Below are positions 8,729 to 17,729 of a stretch of 64,000 nucleotides of DNA, piece by piece (position 1 is the first letter of the stretch; the number at the start of each line of letters is the position of its first letter). The translations under genes and the position numbers were made by a program. The notes beneath the pieces are model-generated. The model saw only the letters and a program-made list of their open reading frames with translations, searched no databases and was not told the DNA's origin. The DNA is from CAWJMN01 sp963844055 (GTDB lineage Bacteria; Planctomycetota; Planctomycetia; Pirellulales; Pirellulaceae), in NCBI GenBank assembly GCA_963844055.1, contig CAWJMN010000001.1, positions 1-64,000 on the forward strand. The letters run 5' to 3'.

Positions 8729-10006
8729 TCATTCGTTGTTGTCATCGGGGCTTGGCGAGTCACTATCCCCCGAATCGGTCGAAGAAAAGGCGAGCGAATC
8801 CGCATCGGACAAGCCGGCCAGCATCTGCCGCACCAGAATGGTTGCATAGCTTCCGCGAGGAAGTGCAAAACGGAGTGTCAGCTTGTTGCGGCCTGGATAA
8901 AGTTCATCATTCGCAATAGCGCTAGTAGCTTCTGTTGGGCGGAAGAGGGTGGCACGTTCCCCCTTCGAAAAGAAGCTGTCGCGTGGATACTTTACCCGCA
9001 GTTCTCGCATGGCCAGTCCATAAGGCGCCAGGGCCGCATCGATCAGCGCCCCCTGCCCTGCCCCGGTCTCATTCTCTTCGAGGTGCAGTCGCGCCGATGG
9101 CAGCGGCAATGCTGCGGTGGCCAAATCGCGGAGCGAACTGTTGTCCTCAATATGCGTTGGAAGCAGACGTAGCGTTTTATCGCCGCAAAAGATGCTGGGC
9201 AGCTCTGCCTTCGGAAAGGCGGTAGCAATCGTTTGATCCAGCATGGCATTCCAGACGGTGCTTTGGAAGGCGGCCAAGTAGATGCTGCGCAGGTCAGGAC
9301 GAATGAAGCCCAGGGCTCGGCGAAAGTCGCCACCACTGTCGGCCAGGAAGCGAATCGCGGGAGCCAGCGTTCGCTCGCGCACGCCATGGACGAGCCTGTC
9401 CCACTTGCCCCATTGGCCTCGGATCTGTTTTTTCTCTTCGCGCACGACGGCCGAGTCACGATCGTTTCCATCGGCCAGCATCAGCCACAAGGTTCGCTCA
9501 AAGTTTCCCTGGCACCATGGAACGGCGATCCACTCTTTCGATTTTCCGAGTGATCCAAAACGCTGTTGATCAAAATAGTTGGGAACGCCGACGGTGGTGG
9601 CTTGGGTCAGGCGCTGGCAAAGCTGGGCCGCTTCATCCTGAGTGGGATCGGCCTGCTTGACCAAATCGCGCACGACAATCGCAAATCGGTTGGCCTCAAT
9701 CTGGCTGGCGTGGACTGGCTCGCGCACTTGGCCCAAGTATTCCAGCGAAAAGCTCTCCTGGGCAAACCCGCGCGGAGGTCCACCGTCAATCGTGAGATAT
9801 TGCAGGGTCGTGGCGTGCCGATCTTTGAGCCCGGCAAACGCGACGCAGCCGCGCGGCAGATTCCACTTGCGGACGATGGCCTGGATCGCTTCGGGAGTAC
9901 CCAGCCCGCACTTGGAAAGTCGGTAATAGGCATACCCTCCCCCCGCACGGATCGGCGTGAGGATCTCTTCCACTTCAAAGTCGGCAGGAATGCACTTGAG
10001 TTTCAT
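8729..10006 (-). CDS. truD: tRNA pseudouridine synthase D
   Basis: A 425-residue enzyme that isomerises U13 in tRNAGlu to pseudouridine in the cytoplasm. The family signature 'GLKDRHA' (59-65) contains the catalytic Asp62, preceded by 'YAYYRLSKCGLGTPEAI', the typical N-terminal RNA-binding stretch. The family-specific TRUD insertion domain is accommodated by the length, which is somewhat above the E. coli enzyme. The C-terminal 20 residues are Ser/Asp-rich and probably disordered. The gene is 34 bases upstream of the Spherulin-4 gene and 109 bases downstream of the zinc-ribbon gene, all on the minus strand. Confidence 0.92.
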   Translation of the reverse strand: MKLKCIPADFEVEEILTPIRAGGGYAYYRLSKCGLGTPEAIQAIVRKWNLPRGCVAFAGLKDRHATTLQYLTIDGGPPRGFAQESFSLEYLGQVREPVHASQIEANRFAIVVRDLVKQADPTQDEAAQLCQRLTQATTVGVPNYFDQQRFGSLGKSKEWIAVPWCQGNFERTLWLMLADGNDRDSAVVREEKKQIRGQWGKWDRLVHGVRERTLAPAIRFLADSGGDFRRALGFIRPDLRSIYLAAFQSTVWNAMLDQTIATAFPKAELPSIFCGDKTLRLLPTHIEDNSSLRDLATAALPLPSARLHLEENETGAGQGALIDAALAPYGLAMRELRVKYPRDSFFSKGERATLFRPTEATSAIANDELYPGRNKLTLRFALPRGSYATILVRQMLAGLSDADSLAFSSTDSGDSDSPSPDDNNE

Positions 10007-10028
10007 TCCCGCCAGCTTAGAACCAATC

Positions 10029-10060
10029 GGCCCGCTTGTAGAGAGGGGCGGGCCGTTTTC
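10029..10060. other. GC-rich hairpin between the zinc-ribbon gene and truD
   Basis: Inverted CGGCCCGC and GCGGGCCG arms separated by about a dozen bases. There is no T-run on the minus strand, so it is not a clear intrinsic terminator for the zinc-ribbon gene. On the plus strand a short TTTT follows, but no plus-strand gene precedes it. Confidence 0.4.
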
Positions 10061-10115
10061 AGCATCGCTTCAAGACGGCCGGGGGAAAATCGAGACGAGA
10101 GCCGCTCGGAAAAAA

Positions 10116-10328
10116 CTACCCGCGGCCCCCTTCGCAGCACGTTTCGCAGATGCGATGGCAGCGACTGCACTGGAACTTCGAGCGGATTTCGATCAACTGC
10201 CCTTCGCAGACGGGGCAAACCATCATGCGGCAGGTTTCGGGGCGTGCCGAATGCGCGGCAGCGTTGTCCGCTGAATTGCCCGCCGTCAACGACGAACGGG
10301 CATTGCTTGGATCACTGGCAGGAGGCAT
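10116..10328 (-). CDS. Small zinc-ribbon protein
   Basis: A 70-residue product: a low-complexity N-terminal third, then a cysteine-rich C-terminus with CPVC (38-41), CSRC (54-57) and CETCC (61-65). The spacing of the first two pairs is that of a treble-clef or zinc-ribbon knuckle binding one Zn; the extra cysteines could bind a second metal. No enzymatic domain. It lies 6 bases after the stop of the scramblase-like gene, which suggests one transcript. Function unknown; nucleic-acid or protein binding is only a guess. Confidence 0.7.
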   Translation of the reverse strand: MPPASDPSNARSSLTAGNSADNAAAHSARPETCRMMVCPVCEGQLIEIRSKFQCSRCHRICETCCEGGRG

Positions 10329-10334
10329 GTGGCC

Positions 10335-10922
10335 TTACTCCTTCAGCACAAGGTCGATGCAAAGGACGGCTGCGAGGATGAGCTGACGCAGCGGGTGATC
10401 AGGAGGAACCGTTGGGCTGACGTTTAGCATGTAGTTGTCAGCGCTGGTGAACAATTCCTTGGCGAGGCCCCCCCACTGCTTGGATACCTTGGCGATCTCT
10501 TGGTTGTTTACCAAGAAGGTGAAGTCCCAAGCACGCCAATTTCCCTTGAGCTGGCAAATCTCTTGGCCATCGGCACCCAGGATCTTGAACCGTGCAAAGA
10601 AGGAGAACCAAGGCTGCTTAAACGTGCCAACCAGTTGGCCATTGTTATCAAGCACTTGTACAGATGAAACAAACAGGCTTACACCACGGCGAACGATGAT
10701 GACAGGCTCGCCCGCTGGGGTGCGCACAATCGCTTCAAACGGTGTTAGACGCTTGTAATCGGTAAAGCGAAGGAGCTTCGTAAAGAAGCCCAACTTCTCT
10801 TCACGGCATTGTAGGATTTGCTGCTGCGTGTTGGGATCAAAAACATCGTAGCTGTTGGATGCTTTGAAGAAGCCAACCTGTTCGCGTACGAAATACTGAT
10901 TGTGGTTGAGTACGGGATGCAT
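10335..10922 (-). CDS. Phospholipid scramblase / LURP-one-related beta-barrel protein
   Basis: A 195-residue protein starting 'MHPVLNHNQYFVREQVGFFKASNSYDVFD'. This is the opening of bacterial scramblase-like (LURP-one-related) proteins, followed by repeated beta strands such as 'ILQCREE', 'VIIVRRGVSLF', 'VQVLDNNGQLVGTF', 'FKILGADGQEICQL' and a hydrophobic C-terminal helix that forms the core of the Tubby-like fold. Bacterial members are cytoplasmic or membrane-associated and of unknown role; lipid scrambling is not established for them. It is probably in an operon with the following zinc-ribbon gene. Confidence 0.75.
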   Translation of the reverse strand: MHPVLNHNQYFVREQVGFFKASNSYDVFDPNTQQQILQCREEKLGFFTKLLRFTDYKRLTPFEAIVRTPAGEPVIIVRRGVSLFVSSVQVLDNNGQLVGTFKQPWFSFFARFKILGADGQEICQLKGNWRAWDFTFLVNNQEIAKVSKQWGGLAKELFTSADNYMLNVSPTVPPDHPLRQLILAAVLCIDLVLKE

Positions 10923-11086
10923 GGCGGTGAGGGCTTTCCTTACGAACGAAGGGAAGAAAATAGAATAAGTGAGCCGTTAACGATTGCCCCAGCAGGAGAG
11001 CTTTACGGGAGTCCGCAACTCACGGATTATGGAGGTTGGTCGTGGCGGGTGCAAGCAAGGGGCTAGACAGGGGGGAGTCTAGGCGC

Positions 11087-11129
11087 AAAAAAAATCGGCC
11101 CGAAAGCCAAGGGTTTGAAGGCTGCCGAT
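11087..11129 (-). terminator. Intrinsic terminator-like hairpin (minus strand)
   Basis: Read on the minus strand: ATCGGC-A-GCC, loop, GGC-interrupted arm ending GCCGAT, then eight T residues. The stem and U-tract fit a rho-independent terminator. No recognised gene ends just upstream of it. Confidence 0.55.
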
Positions 11130-11545
11130 CACTCAGGGGTAACATGTCCCTGATGCGACTGGACGCCATCTCGACTTGGATTTCAGGCCGTTTGCTGAGC
11201 AGTTGGGTCTCTCGCTGCCGCTGGAGCGTCCTTCACAAATGAACGCTGGCGGAGTTTCACCCTCCCTGATACGGATCGCTATCGGAAGAACTTCCCAATT
11301 CTCCCTGTGCAAAAGAGTCATCGAAAATCCGCACAGCTTCCCTATCTAAAAAGGGGAGTGAAAACTGCGCAGTGCCCCAAAACGCGAAGGGATGGGCCGG
11401 CTTTAGCGATTGTGCGGGGAGCTTGGCCGCGGGAAGGCGCGGTTTTCTTCTGTTGTCATTTGCCAAGTGGTAATGACGCGACCTGAATCTGCATGCACGC
11501 CGGTAGAAAGTAGTTGGGGTTTGACTTTGGAATCCAAACGCCCCT

Positions 11546-11608
11546 AAAAAAAGCCAGGCATCCTCCTGGGGTGTGGCTGATGGATGGCCCCAGGAGGAAT
11601 GCGCTGGC
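11546..11608 (-). terminator. Strong intrinsic terminator downstream of the hemerythrin gene
   Basis: On the minus strand a long stem (arms CCCCAGGAGG and CCTCCTGGGG extended by GCAT/ATGC and GCCAG/CTGGC, with two single-base bulges, loop about 16 bases) is followed by seven T. It lies 80 bases after the hemerythrin-protein stop codon. Confidence 0.75.
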
Positions 11609-11687
11609 TGCGCCACGTCACACGATATGACGCGGCATCGAAACGTCGGAAAAGCGTGAACGATTCGCGCGGAGGACTTCCGCAGGC

Positions 11688-12179
11688 CTAGTCGCTGCCG
11701 CCGATGTCGGCATAGGCCTCGAAGATCAGTTCGTTTTCTAGGGTTTCGTGGCGGCGAAGGATTCGATCAAACGTCAGGAACGTGGGTCCCAGCCAGAGCG
11801 CGAGCTCAGCCAGTTTTTCTTCGAACAGCAATTGATCGGCATGATCAAGCATGTCGCAGAACGATTGATACAGATCATGATGCTGAGCACGCAGGCTATC
11901 TGCCATTTGGCAAAGGTGTGGCGCAGCATCGACAGGATCTTCGAAGTAGCCATAGGCTTCTTCGAGCGCGAAGTGAAGCGCGAGTTGATCGCGAATCTCT
12001 TCGAGCCAATTCACAAGATGGCGGCACATGCCAATCGCAATCGGGCGTTGGCAACGTTGTCGCATTTCCGAAAGCGCATCCCATAAACCTTGATGCACCT
12101 CTTTGATTTCCTGCAAGAATGCAGGATTGACCGTGACTGTTCGGACGACAGTCGAAACACTGGACGAATAAGGACCCAT
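11688..12179 (-). CDS. Hemerythrin HHE-domain protein
   Basis: A 163-residue four-helix protein. Candidate di-iron ligands are H29 ('EVHQGL'), H69 and E73 ('LHFALEEAYGYF'), H100 or H101 ('RAQHHDLY') and H144/E148 ('RRHETLENELIFEAY'). These match the H-HxxxE-H-HxxxE order of hemerythrin-like HHE domains. Such cytoplasmic proteins bind O2, NO or iron, or act in redox sensing. Monocistronic with a strong terminator downstream. The exact role is not determinable. Confidence 0.85.
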   Translation of the reverse strand: MGPYSSSVSTVVRTVTVNPAFLQEIKEVHQGLWDALSEMRQRCQRPIAIGMCRHLVNWLEEIRDQLALHFALEEAYGYFEDPVDAAPHLCQMADSLRAQHHDLYQSFCDMLDHADQLLFEEKLAELALWLGPTFLTFDRILRRHETLENELIFEAYADIGGSD

Positions 12180-12905
12180 GCGACACCTCCTTCTTCGTCT
12201 TCAAAACTGCCAGAACGGTCGAGTGACACGCTGACAATGAATAACGAAGAACCTAGGCTGCGATGCAGCCGATTGGGGTGTTTAGCGCTGCTCGGAAAGG
12301 CTTGACTAATGAGCGGAGCAAAACACCGCAACCTAGTGCACCTAGAACCGGAAACTGGGCAGGACCAACTTTTGAACCTGCCGAAACGCACCTGCTCTGT
12401 CCTGTCTGTGTGTGGTTTGAGAATTCAACCACGCGAAGGGGCATCATAGACCCGCGTCGCAAATGAGTCAAGTTTTTTTCTTTGGTAAACTGCACAGGCT
12501 GCGTAGCTGTTTGCGGTTGATCGGACACCGTTACGATATTCACAAGGGACGCATCGCACGGACTAATGCAATTTTGCCTGAAAAATGGCCTTAAATCGTG
12601 GTCTGATGCCTACGATCGTGGCAGTTTGGTTTGAGGAAAAGCGCTCCTTCGTCTACACTAGAGGCCTGCATTCACAGCCTCTTCAAGCGAGCCCTCGGCA
12701 AGATGCCAGCGGACTTGAGCGAGGATACCCCTTTCTTTTTGATGGCTCTTGCAGCCCGGCAACAATCGAAGCGAGCTTGCACTTACTTGTGAAGTGTTTG
12801 GGACCTTGGATCAAAGCTTTTGATGTTGCCAGTGCAAACGGTCGAAGCGTCCTCCAGTGATGGTGACCTTCGCAGTTGTTTTTGTTTGTAAGCCATCGAT
12901 AGATC
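12180..12905. other. Divergent intergenic region, no gene seen
   Basis: 726 bases between divergently transcribed genes. It must hold the promoters of the hemerythrin gene (leftward) and the YgiQ gene (rightward). A small hairpin (GTGGTT/AACCAC around 12413-12432) is visible. The 91-residue reading frame at 12585-12860 has no recognisable features. Confidence 0.5.
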
Positions 12906-15209
12906 TTGAGTCTTGTCATGACCAACGTATCACCAGAATCTAAACCTGCCCCCGCGCCGATTGCGCTGCCCGTGTTTGGTAGCCAGCCCGGCAAGTTAGG
13001 AACGATGCTGACATCGCTTCCTGCCGGTGCGGCCAGCAGCCATGCGCAGCGCCGCCCCCTTCCGATGACCATGGCTGAGGCCAAGGCGTACGGCTGGGAT
13101 GAACTGGATGTGGTGTTTGTTACCGGGGATGCTTACATCGACCATCCGAGTTTTGCGATGGCCATCTTGGGACGCGTGCTGGTCGCGGCCGGCTATCGCG
13201 TGGGGATCGTTTCACAGCCCGACTGGCGCAAGGTGGATGATTGGCGGCGATTTGGAAAGCCCCGTTTGTTCTTTGCGATTAGCGCTGGGAACATGGACTC
13301 GATGATCAATCACTACACCGCCAATCGCAAGGTGCGCAATGATGATGCGTACAGCCCTGGCGGACGAATTGGTTTGCGACCAGATCGCGCGACCTTGTCG
13401 TATTGCCAGCGCGCTCGTGAAGCGTTTCCGGGCGTCCCTGTGATTGCCGGCGGTGTTGAGGCTTCGCTGCGACGCTTGGCACATTATGACTATTGGGGTG
13501 ACAACGTTCGTAAGTCGATCTTGCTGGATTGCAAGGCAGACCTTGTCGGCTATGGCATGGGAGAAGAGACGATCCTAGAAATCGCTCGTCGCTTGGATGC
13601 GGGCAAGTCGGTAAAGGACCTGCGTGATTTGCGTGGCATGGCCTATGCACTTGGTGCGAGCGAAGCGCCTCCTGAATCGGCGCTGGTGATCCCAAGCTTT
13701 GAAGAGGTGAGCACCGACAAAGCGGCTTTTGCCGAAGCCACGCGGATGATTCACAATGAAACGAATCCGTACAATGCCAAGACGCTGGTTCAGTGGCATG
13801 GACGGCAAGCGATCGTGGCCACGCCGCCGCCGTTTCCGATTTCGCAATCGTCGATGGATGTGATTTACGGGCTACCTTATACGCGTCGGCCGCACCCGAG
13901 CTATACCGAGCCGATCCCGGCATTTGACATGATCAAAGACAGTGTGACGATCATGCGCGGCTGCTTTGGAGGCTGTACGTTTTGCAGCATCACGACGCAC
14001 CAAGGGCGGATCATTCAGTCACGCAGTAAAGACTCGATCTTGAAAGAGATTGAGAGCATGACGGCCGACCCGAAGTTCAAAGGGACGATCAGCGACATAG
14101 GCGGCCCAACCGCCAACATGTACGAGATGCGTTGTACTAAGCCCGAGGTCGAAGCGGTTTGTCGGCGGCAGTCTTGCGTGCATCCAACGATCTGCAAACT
14201 GCTTGGCACGAATCATGGGCCGCTGATTAAGTTGATGCAAGAAGCTCGCGAGATGCCCGGCATTAAAAAGGTGCTAGTGGCCAGCGGTATTCGAATGGAT
14301 TTGGCCCGGCGTTCGAAAGAATACATGCAGCAGTTGGTGCAGCATCACGTAGGCGGACATCTGAAGGTGGCTCCCGAACATACAGACCCCGATGTGCTGA
14401 TGCGGATGCGCAAGCCAGCCACCGATGATTTTGAAAAGTTCGCGGGCGTGTTTGATCGAGAGTCCAAAAAGGCAGGCAAGAAGCAGTTCATCATTCCGTA
14501 CTTTATCGCCAGCCATCCTGGCAGCGATTTGGATGCGATGATTCACTTGGCAGTATTCCTCAAGCAGAATGGCTATAAGCCTGACCAAGTACAGGACTTC
14601 ATTCCTGCGCCGTTTGATGTGGCGACGGCCATGTACTATACGGGAATCGATCCGTTTACGAAGAAGCCGGTCCATATTGCGAAGCAATTGAAGGATCGCA
14701 AGTTGCAACGGGCGCTGTTGCAGTTCTTCAAGCCGGAGAACTATTTTGAAGTCCGCGAAGCGCTTTATCGTTCGGGTCGCCAAGACCTAATTGGCGACGG
14801 CTGTGATGCGCTGATTCCTTCGAAGCCTCCCAAGGAAGCGATTCAGCGTCGCCGGCAAGATGCGAATGGACGTTTCGATGGCAAGTATGTGCATACGATT
14901 CCAAGCGGCAAGGGAGCCACGCCGGCCAAGCCAGGCGAACGCCCGGGCAAGGCCAATCGCAAGCTGACCACCAGCGAAGGTGGAGCAGGCGGTGGTTTCA
15001 CGGGTGGACCGCCACGTAAGCCGGGCAAATTGCTGGACAAGATGGCCCGCAAGCTGCCGCATGCTCAGTCCAGCGGAGCGACGGGGGGCGAAGGAGCCGA
15101 GCGAAAGTCCAAGGGTTCCAAAAAGGAATCGCGACATGCGCCAGGCCCCGGCTATCGGCCCGACACGAAGAAGCATCGCCCTGAACGGCGCGATGATCGT
15201 CGTGGGTAG
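12906..15209 (+). CDS. YgiQ-family radical SAM protein
   Basis: A 767-residue cytoplasmic Fe-S enzyme. After the N-terminal YgiQ domain (with 'WDELDVVFVTGDAYIDHPSF'-type opening), the radical SAM cluster motif C353-x3-C357-x2-C360 sits in 'MRGCFGGCTFC'. The TIM-barrel continues to about residue 600, followed by a basic Gly/Lys/Arg-rich tail of over 100 residues, probably disordered. The family is widely conserved but has no assigned reaction. Length matches other YgiQ proteins. The start at 12906 appears to be an ATG-independent alternative codon ('TTG AGT CTT'); an ATG three codons later (12918) is the more usual choice. Confidence 0.88.
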   Translation: MSLVMTNVSPESKPAPAPIALPVFGSQPGKLGTMLTSLPAGAASSHAQRRPLPMTMAEAKAYGWDELDVVFVTGDAYIDHPSFAMAILGRVLVAAGYRVGIVSQPDWRKVDDWRRFGKPRLFFAISAGNMDSMINHYTANRKVRNDDAYSPGGRIGLRPDRATLSYCQRAREAFPGVPVIAGGVEASLRRLAHYDYWGDNVRKSILLDCKADLVGYGMGEETILEIARRLDAGKSVKDLRDLRGMAYALGASEAPPESALVIPSFEEVSTDKAAFAEATRMIHNETNPYNAKTLVQWHGRQAIVATPPPFPISQSSMDVIYGLPYTRRPHPSYTEPIPAFDMIKDSVTIMRGCFGGCTFCSITTHQGRIIQSRSKDSILKEIESMTADPKFKGTISDIGGPTANMYEMRCTKPEVEAVCRRQSCVHPTICKLLGTNHGPLIKLMQEAREMPGIKKVLVASGIRMDLARRSKEYMQQLVQHHVGGHLKVAPEHTDPDVLMRMRKPATDDFEKFAGVFDRESKKAGKKQFIIPYFIASHPGSDLDAMIHLAVFLKQNGYKPDQVQDFIPAPFDVATAMYYTGIDPFTKKPVHIAKQLKDRKLQRALLQFFKPENYFEVREALYRSGRQDLIGDGCDALIPSKPPKEAIQRRRQDANGRFDGKYVHTIPSGKGATPAKPGERPGKANRKLTTSEGGAGGGFTGGPPRKPGKLLDKMARKLPHAQSSGATGGEGAERKSKGSKKESRHAPGPGYRPDTKKHRPERRDDRRG

Positions 15210-15331
15210 TTTGCTAAAGCCGGCTTGGTAAAAACCAGGCCCGAGGCGAAAGAGCAGTCTATGCCTGATGGCTGTGGCGCACGATAATTTGCGAGCAGGA
15301 ATTTTGATCCTCTCTCGCAAGGGCTACAACG

Positions 15332-16351
15332 ATGCAATATCTGGCATGGCTGCTGATCGTACTTGGTTCATGGGGCGCACTAGTAGAGACTGCGCAGGCG
15401 CAAGGGGTGTCACGCTCGGCGGCCGAAGTGAACAAGTTATTGGGGCGCGGGATTAATCTGGGCAATGCGCTGGAAGCACCTAGCGAAGGGGCCTGGGGAA
15501 TCACGCTGGAAGAAAGCTACTTTGCAGAGATCGCAAAGGCGGGCTTTCAATCGGTTCGTATCCCGGTGAAGTGGTCGGCGCATTCGCTTTCGCGCAAGCC
15601 GTTCACGATTGATCCTAAATTCCTTGCACGGGTCGATTGGGCGATTGAGCAAGCGCACAAACATAAGCTGGCTGTTGTGCTGAACGTGCACCACTTTGAC
15701 GAAGTCTACCTTAAGCCAGAAGAGAAGTTGCCGCAGTTGGCGGGAATCTGGAAGCAATTGGCCGAGCACTATAAATCGCAGCCCGATAATGTGGTGTTTG
15801 AGATTCTCAATGAGCCGCACACCAAGCTTGATGCGGAGAACTGGAACCGGGCAATTGTCGAGCTACTTGGCATCATTCGGACGAGCAATCCGCAGCGTGT
15901 CGTGATGGTGGGGCCGACCAACTGGAACAATGTCGCCTTTTTGCCCGGGCTTAAGCTTCCCGCCGATGATAAGCAAATCATCGTGACGTTCCATTACTAC
16001 AGCCCGTTTGAATTCACGCATCAAGGAGCGGAATGGGCGATGGACAGCAAGAAATGGCTGGGCCAAAAATGGACGGGGAGTGCAACCGATATGAAGGCGC
16101 TGCGTGCCGATCTGGATTTGGCGGCAAAATGGGGCAAGGAGAACCAGCGGCCGATTTTCCTGGGAGAGTTTGGCGCGTACAACAAGGCAGACATGGCGTC
16201 GCGAGCACTCTGGACAAAGACCGTTGCGAGAGAGGCGGAGGCCCGCGGTTTTAGCTGGGCCTATTGGGAATTTTGTTCCGGCTTTGGCGCATTCGACCCG
16301 GCCACCAAGCAATGGCGGCCTGAGCTTAAAGCGGCGCTTGTTGAAAAGTAG
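15332..16351 (+). CDS. Secreted glycoside hydrolase family 5 (endoglucanase-like)
   Basis: A 339-residue protein with a signal peptide ending 'ETAQAQ' (about residue 24). The TIM barrel carries 'GINLGNALEAP', the conserved substrate-binding opening, 'FEILNEPH' with catalytic acid/base E161, and 'FLGEFGAY' with nucleophile E279. This is the cellulase (GH5) arrangement, cleaving beta-1,4-glucans or mannans outside the cytoplasm; exact specificity is not readable. No carbohydrate-binding module is attached. It follows the YgiQ gene by 122 bases on the same strand. Confidence 0.9.
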   Translation: MQYLAWLLIVLGSWGALVETAQAQGVSRSAAEVNKLLGRGINLGNALEAPSEGAWGITLEESYFAEIAKAGFQSVRIPVKWSAHSLSRKPFTIDPKFLARVDWAIEQAHKHKLAVVLNVHHFDEVYLKPEEKLPQLAGIWKQLAEHYKSQPDNVVFEILNEPHTKLDAENWNRAIVELLGIIRTSNPQRVVMVGPTNWNNVAFLPGLKLPADDKQIIVTFHYYSPFEFTHQGAEWAMDSKKWLGQKWTGSATDMKALRADLDLAAKWGKENQRPIFLGEFGAYNKADMASRALWTKTVAREAEARGFSWAYWEFCSGFGAFDPATKQWRPELKAALVEK

Positions 16352-16380
16352 TGGCTGTGAAGCCGCGCCTGTAGCGACAG

Positions 16381-17682
16381 CTAGACGAATTTGATTTCGC
16401 GGAAGCCGAAGGTGGTTTCGACGTTTCCGCGCAGGACAAGTTGGCCCAGGGCGATGGCTTTGGATTCGGACCAGCCACGGTCAACGACAAAACGCTCTGC
16501 CAAGACCTTGGCCAGGATTCGCTTGAACATGCCGAACTTAGGAATCGCAAACTCCAACTTGTACATGTCAGAGTAATAGCCAATCGTCTTGGTTTGTGGA
16601 ATTGCTTCCAAGCGTGCGGCCAGATCGTTTTCGATATAGGCGGGTGTGTTGCTGTACCACCAATGGCCGTGCGCGATAACGTTGGGGAAAATCCACGCAT
16701 AGCTAACCAGCTCTTGATTGGTGACGCTGGCCAAAACCGAGACCGGGAACGTGACGCGTGGGAACGCATTAAACAATTGGCGATACTGGATCAGCGAAAC
16801 GCGACTATCGTAGAGGTCACGCCCCTGATGAACGCCGCCGGCATAGACCCCGCGATTCACGCCGATCATCAGATCAAACGGCAGGCCGAAGTGGTCACAC
16901 ATTTCGGTGATCGTCCAGAAGACGAACTGACTTAGCGCATGATGATGCGCGTCGCCGGCGACGATCCGATTTTCATAAGCAGCGGCCAAGGCCGTTGCGG
17001 CGCGGGCATCGCTGACCTTGGCAGGGGTAAAGTCGGGAGGGAGCGAAATCGCGCAGGCCCGGGCTTGGTGAGCGATAAAGTGCGTAAAAAGTTTGCGAAT
17101 GGCATCGCGCAAGAGTTCTGGCGTGGTGGCAGAAATGCCCGTGGAATTGGCGAGCCGTTCTTGCACGGCGGCCGTATGCAGATGGAAGACTAAATCGTCC
17201 GTGCGGAGGCAGGGGATATAGACCTTGGTGTCGAACCATTCGAGTGGATCGTCGAAGTCATTGGTGAGGAAGACCGCTTCGAGCTTGGACTTTTTGAGGA
17301 CCTCGGCTGGCCAATCGGGCGAGGCCATTTGAATCGCGGATGAATCGTAGAGCTCTTCCCAGTTGTCGAGCGTGAGCTGATCGTGCTTAAAGTCGAACAG
17401 CGTTTTGGCGATCTCCATCAGCCAGCTGTACTGGATGGTGTTTTCGATCGGGCCGAGGTTTTCGACAATGCGGCGGACCTTTTCTTTGGGATCGAGCGCA
17501 GGCTCTTCGATGAGGACCTTGGCCATGCCGGCCGAGTGGGCCAGCTCGGTGTAGTAGTGATAGCCAAGTATATCCGCCAGCGTCTTCGAGCCTGGATCTA
17601 AGGGCTGAATGTGCGAATGAGGATCAATCAGCACCAAGGAATCAAGTTCGGTAAAAATCCGTCGGCGGAGTTCAAGTGACAT
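16381..17682 (-). CDS. Uronate-isomerase-like amidohydrolase
   Basis: A 433-residue protein of the amidohydrolase superfamily, closest in layout to glucuronate isomerase (UxaC). The N-terminal 'DPHSHI' (20-25) supplies the metal-binding HxH. Late segments 'HGHWWYSNTPAYIENDL' and 'TIGYYSDMYKLEF' match UxaC's C-terminal active-site loops. UxaC interconverts D-glucuronate and D-fructuronate in pectin/uronate breakdown; many planctomycete homologues have unproven substrates. It is convergent with the GH5 gene (30-base gap). Family call good, substrate uncertain. Confidence 0.75.
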   Translation of the reverse strand: MSLELRRRIFTELDSLVLIDPHSHIQPLDPGSKTLADILGYHYYTELAHSAGMAKVLIEEPALDPKEKVRRIVENLGPIENTIQYSWLMEIAKTLFDFKHDQLTLDNWEELYDSSAIQMASPDWPAEVLKKSKLEAVFLTNDFDDPLEWFDTKVYIPCLRTDDLVFHLHTAAVQERLANSTGISATTPELLRDAIRKLFTHFIAHQARACAISLPPDFTPAKVSDARAATALAAAYENRIVAGDAHHHALSQFVFWTITEMCDHFGLPFDLMIGVNRGVYAGGVHQGRDLYDSRVSLIQYRQLFNAFPRVTFPVSVLASVTNQELVSYAWIFPNVIAHGHWWYSNTPAYIENDLAARLEAIPQTKTIGYYSDMYKLEFAIPKFGMFKRILAKVLAERFVVDRGWSESKAIALGQLVLRGNVETTFGFREIKFV

Positions 17683-17729
17683 CGAAGTAGCTTAGCAAGG
17701 AGGTGAAACAGGAGAGAGATTCAAGCGGA

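Larger units (their letters stand above)
10923..11687. other. Non-coding stretch with two minus-strand terminator-like hairpins
   Basis: No convincing gene in 765 bases. Reading frames here lack recognisable protein features, and the longest one on the minus strand runs through a terminator hairpin. The stretch between the two hairpins (about 11130-11549) could carry a short minus-strand transcript; no known structured RNA motif was recognised. Confidence 0.5.

Noticed and set aside
11133..11616. Two minus-strand frames (62 and 119 residues) in the hemerythrin-scramblase gap
   Set aside because: One runs through a strong terminator hairpin, the other lacks a ribosome-binding site and any recognisable feature.
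12585..12860. 91-residue plus-strand frame upstream of the YgiQ gene
   Set aside because: No family features and located where promoters are expected; composition is ordinary intergenic.
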